Both the position numbers and the translations under genes were made by a program. This document shows positions 6,409 through 7,370 of a stretch of DNA of 7,370 nt, piece by piece (positions within the stretch are counted from its first letter, which is position 1; each line of letters begins with the position of its first letter). Origin of the DNA: Gammaproteobacteria bacterium (GTDB lineage: Bacteria > Pseudomonadota > Gammaproteobacteria > SZUA-229); NCBI GenBank assembly GCA_026197015.1, contig JAPHRB010000049.1, forward strand, positions 1-7,370. The letters run 5' to 3'. Under the pieces are notes generated by a model that was not told where the DNA came from, searched no databases, and worked only from the letters and a program-made list of their open reading frames with translations.

Positions 6409-6982
6409 TTGATACCATTACCATTGCTGGTCGTACCAGACGACCATTTAACAGGTAACCTTTCTGCATTACAGCTGTTACTGTATTAGGTTCATGCTCA
6501 TCACTGGGCTGCATTGACATTGCCTGATGATGCTCTGCATTAAACTTTTCACCAAGTGGATTAAGTTCAAGAACATTAAATTTTTCAAATACGCCAGATA
6601 ACATATTCAATGTCAATTCGCTGCCTTCTCGCAAACTATCAACAGTGGCATTTTCCTGGACTGCCGCATCAACACCCAGTTCCAGACTATCTTTTACCGC
6701 CAGCATTTCTGAAATGAATTTCTCTAATGCGAATTTATGTGCGTTTTCCAGGTCTTTTTGAGTGCGACGACGGATATTATCCATTTCTGCTTTGGTTCGC
6801 AGTAATTGATCCCAGTTATCTGTGGCTTTTCTCTCTGCTAAGTCCAGACGCTCCATTAACTCTTCAGCTGAAAGTGCTTCACCTTCAGTTTCGTTAACCG
6901 CATCTAACACTTCTTCTGTCAGGACTTCACCTTCTACAGCCGCATCTTGTTGATTTCCATCGAGGATTTCCTCGTTTGACAT
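6404..6982 (-). CDS. grpE: Nucleotide exchange factor GrpE
   Basis: GrpE is a cytosolic dimer that releases ADP from DnaK and so resets the chaperone cycle. The protein has 192 residues (E. coli about 197). It has an acidic, probably disordered N-terminus (about 1-40) and a long charged helix suited to the dimeric coiled coil (about 41-95) containing AEMDNIRRRTQKDLENAHKF. The C-terminal beta domain includes NPLGEKFNAEHHQAM and the closing VMQKGYLLNGRLVRPAMVMV (171-190). The ATG at 6980-6982 has a good Shine-Dalgarno GGAGAG (6988-6993) at 5 bases. A sigma-32 promoter lies just upstream. The stop codon lies inside the arm of a palindrome, and the protein ends two residues after the conserved AMVMV strand, so the extreme C-terminus may have been set by that insertion. 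The order hrcA-grpE-dnaK-dnaJ is the classic one. Confidence 0.98.
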   Translation of the reverse strand: MSNEEILDGNQQDAAVEGEVLTEEVLDAVNETEGEALSAEELMERLDLAERKATDNWDQLLRTKAEMDNIRRRTQKDLENAHKFALEKFISEMLAVKDSLELGVDAAVQENATVDSLREGSELTLNMLSGVFEKFNVLELNPLGEKFNAEHHQAMSMQPSDEHEPNTVTAVMQKGYLLNGRLVRPAMVMVSK

Positions 6983-7016
6983 GTTAACTCTCCATCAAAT
7001 TTAAGGTCTTAAGGGC

Positions 7017-7047
7017 ATATGGGGCTAATCAATTAAGATTCAAGGGG
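7017..7047 (-). promoter_or_regulatory. Sigma-32 (RpoH) heat-shock promoter for grpE
   Basis: On the minus strand CCCCTTGAA (7039-7047) is followed by a 14-base spacer and CCCCATAT (7017-7024). This fits the remembered sigma-32 consensus, a CTTGAA -35 and a CCCCATnT -10 with a spacer of about 11-16 bases. The predicted start of transcription is near 7010, giving a leader of about 28 bases before the grpE ATG. It should drive grpE and, by read-through, dnaK and possibly dnaJ during heat shock. No CIRCE operator (TTAGCACTC-N9-GAGTGCTAA) is visible around it. Confidence 0.88.
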
Positions 7048-7070
7048 ATTTAAAGATTAAAAACAGTTTT

Positions 7071-7175
7071 GTCCGCGAATGAACGTTAATAAACGCAAAT
7101 ACAAGCAAAAGCTGTAATATAGGTGTAATGCGCCGCAAGCGTATAAACCTGAAAAGTTTGCGTTTATTTGCTGAC
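7071..7175. repeat. Intergenic palindromic repeat, copy 3 (hrcA-grpE gap), asymmetric
   Basis: The left arm 7071-7100 starts GTCCGC and consists of the same three 10-base units as copy 2 (CGCGAATGAA, CGTTAATAAA, CGCAAATACA). The right arm is shorter: 7157-7175 reverse-complements to GTCAGCAAATAAACGCAAA, matching the outer GTC.GC and the innermost unit but missing about 11 bases in the middle. The centre 7125-7147 matches copy 1 (1419-1441) at 20 of 23 positions. It lies between the hrcA stop (7185) and the sigma-32 promoter (-35 box ending at 7047) without touching either. This copy looks decayed by deletion of one unit in one arm. Confidence 0.87.
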
Positions 7176-7184
7176 ACACTCGCT

Positions 7185-7370
7185 TTAAGTTTTATCCGCT
7201 CCCAACGCCAGGCTTAAAAACCGCGCGGTGACGTTCACTGCTGATATCACTTTACTGTATTCCATTCGGGTCGGACCAATCACACCTAAAACACCCAGGG
7301 TGTTATCTTTGGTGCCATAGGGAACAGACACCACACTGAAGTCTTCCAGACCTTCAATACCCGCCTCAGA
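7185..7370 (-). CDS. hrcA: Heat-inducible transcription repressor HrcA (3' end only)
   Basis: HrcA is a DNA-binding repressor that in many bacteria controls grpE/dnaK and groE operons through the CIRCE operator. Only the last 61 codons and the TAA stop (7185-7187) are inside the window; the gene enters from the right edge. The visible C-terminal part reads GIEGLEDFSVVSVPYGTKDN, then LGVLGVIGPTRMEYSKVISA, then ends SLALGADKT. The GVIGPTRMEY segment is the recognisable HrcA C-terminal signature, and the position directly before grpE supports the name. The DNA-binding N-terminus and any CIRCE site upstream cannot be seen. hrcA is absent from enteric bacteria but present in several other gammaproteobacterial groups, which helps place the organism. 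Confidence 0.93.
   Translation of the reverse strand, partial: SEAGIEGLEDFSVVSVPYGTKDNTLGVLGVIGPTRMEYSKVISAVNVTARFLSLALGADKT

Noticed and set aside
6983..7184. CIRCE operator expected next to hrcA/grpE
   Set aside because: No TTAGCACTC or GAGTGCTAA half-sites are present in this gap on either strand.

Overview
The window looks like chromosomal DNA from a gammaproteobacterium of moderate to low GC. DnaK, DnaJ, FabD, FabG and DapB all read very close to the E. coli proteins as I remember them. The presence of hrcA, absent from enterics, together with a Tat-exported DsrE-family protein, suggests a non-enteric lineage, perhaps one with sulfur metabolism. That last point is inference from one protein. 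All eight genes lie on the minus strand, so the window is transcribed from right to left.

Layout in transcription order: the 3' end of hrcA (7370-7185); a gap with a palindromic repeat and a clear sigma-32 promoter; grpE (6982-6404); a gap almost half filled by a different 123-bp palindrome; dnaK (6179-4248); a 222-bp gap with a three-arm hairpin region and another copy of the palindromic repeat; dnaJ (4025-2892); a small Tat-secreted DsrE-like gene overlapping the dnaJ stop by one base; dapB (2363-1563); a 237-bp gap with the third copy of the repeat; fabD (1325-387); and the 5' part of fabG (324-1, running off the left edge). No gene-free stretch exceeds 300 bases.

The right half is the heat-shock chaperone module: the DnaK ATPase, its J-domain co-chaperone DnaJ and its nucleotide exchange factor GrpE, with the repressor HrcA upstream. 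The promoter I can see in front of grpE is of the sigma-32 type, and no CIRCE operator is present inside the window. The left half is housekeeping metabolism: lysine/diaminopimelate synthesis (DapB) and initiation and first reduction of fatty-acid synthesis (FabD, FabG).

The genes are ordinary. The unusual content is between them. Three gaps carry copies of one family of 105-131-bp inverted repeats whose arms are built from a 10-bp unit close to CGCRAATRAA. A fourth gap carries an unrelated palindrome that supplies the stop codon of grpE. The dnaK-dnaJ gap also has alternative, mutually exclusive hairpins. I did not find evidence of a new multi-gene system; these repeats are the best candidates for further attention.
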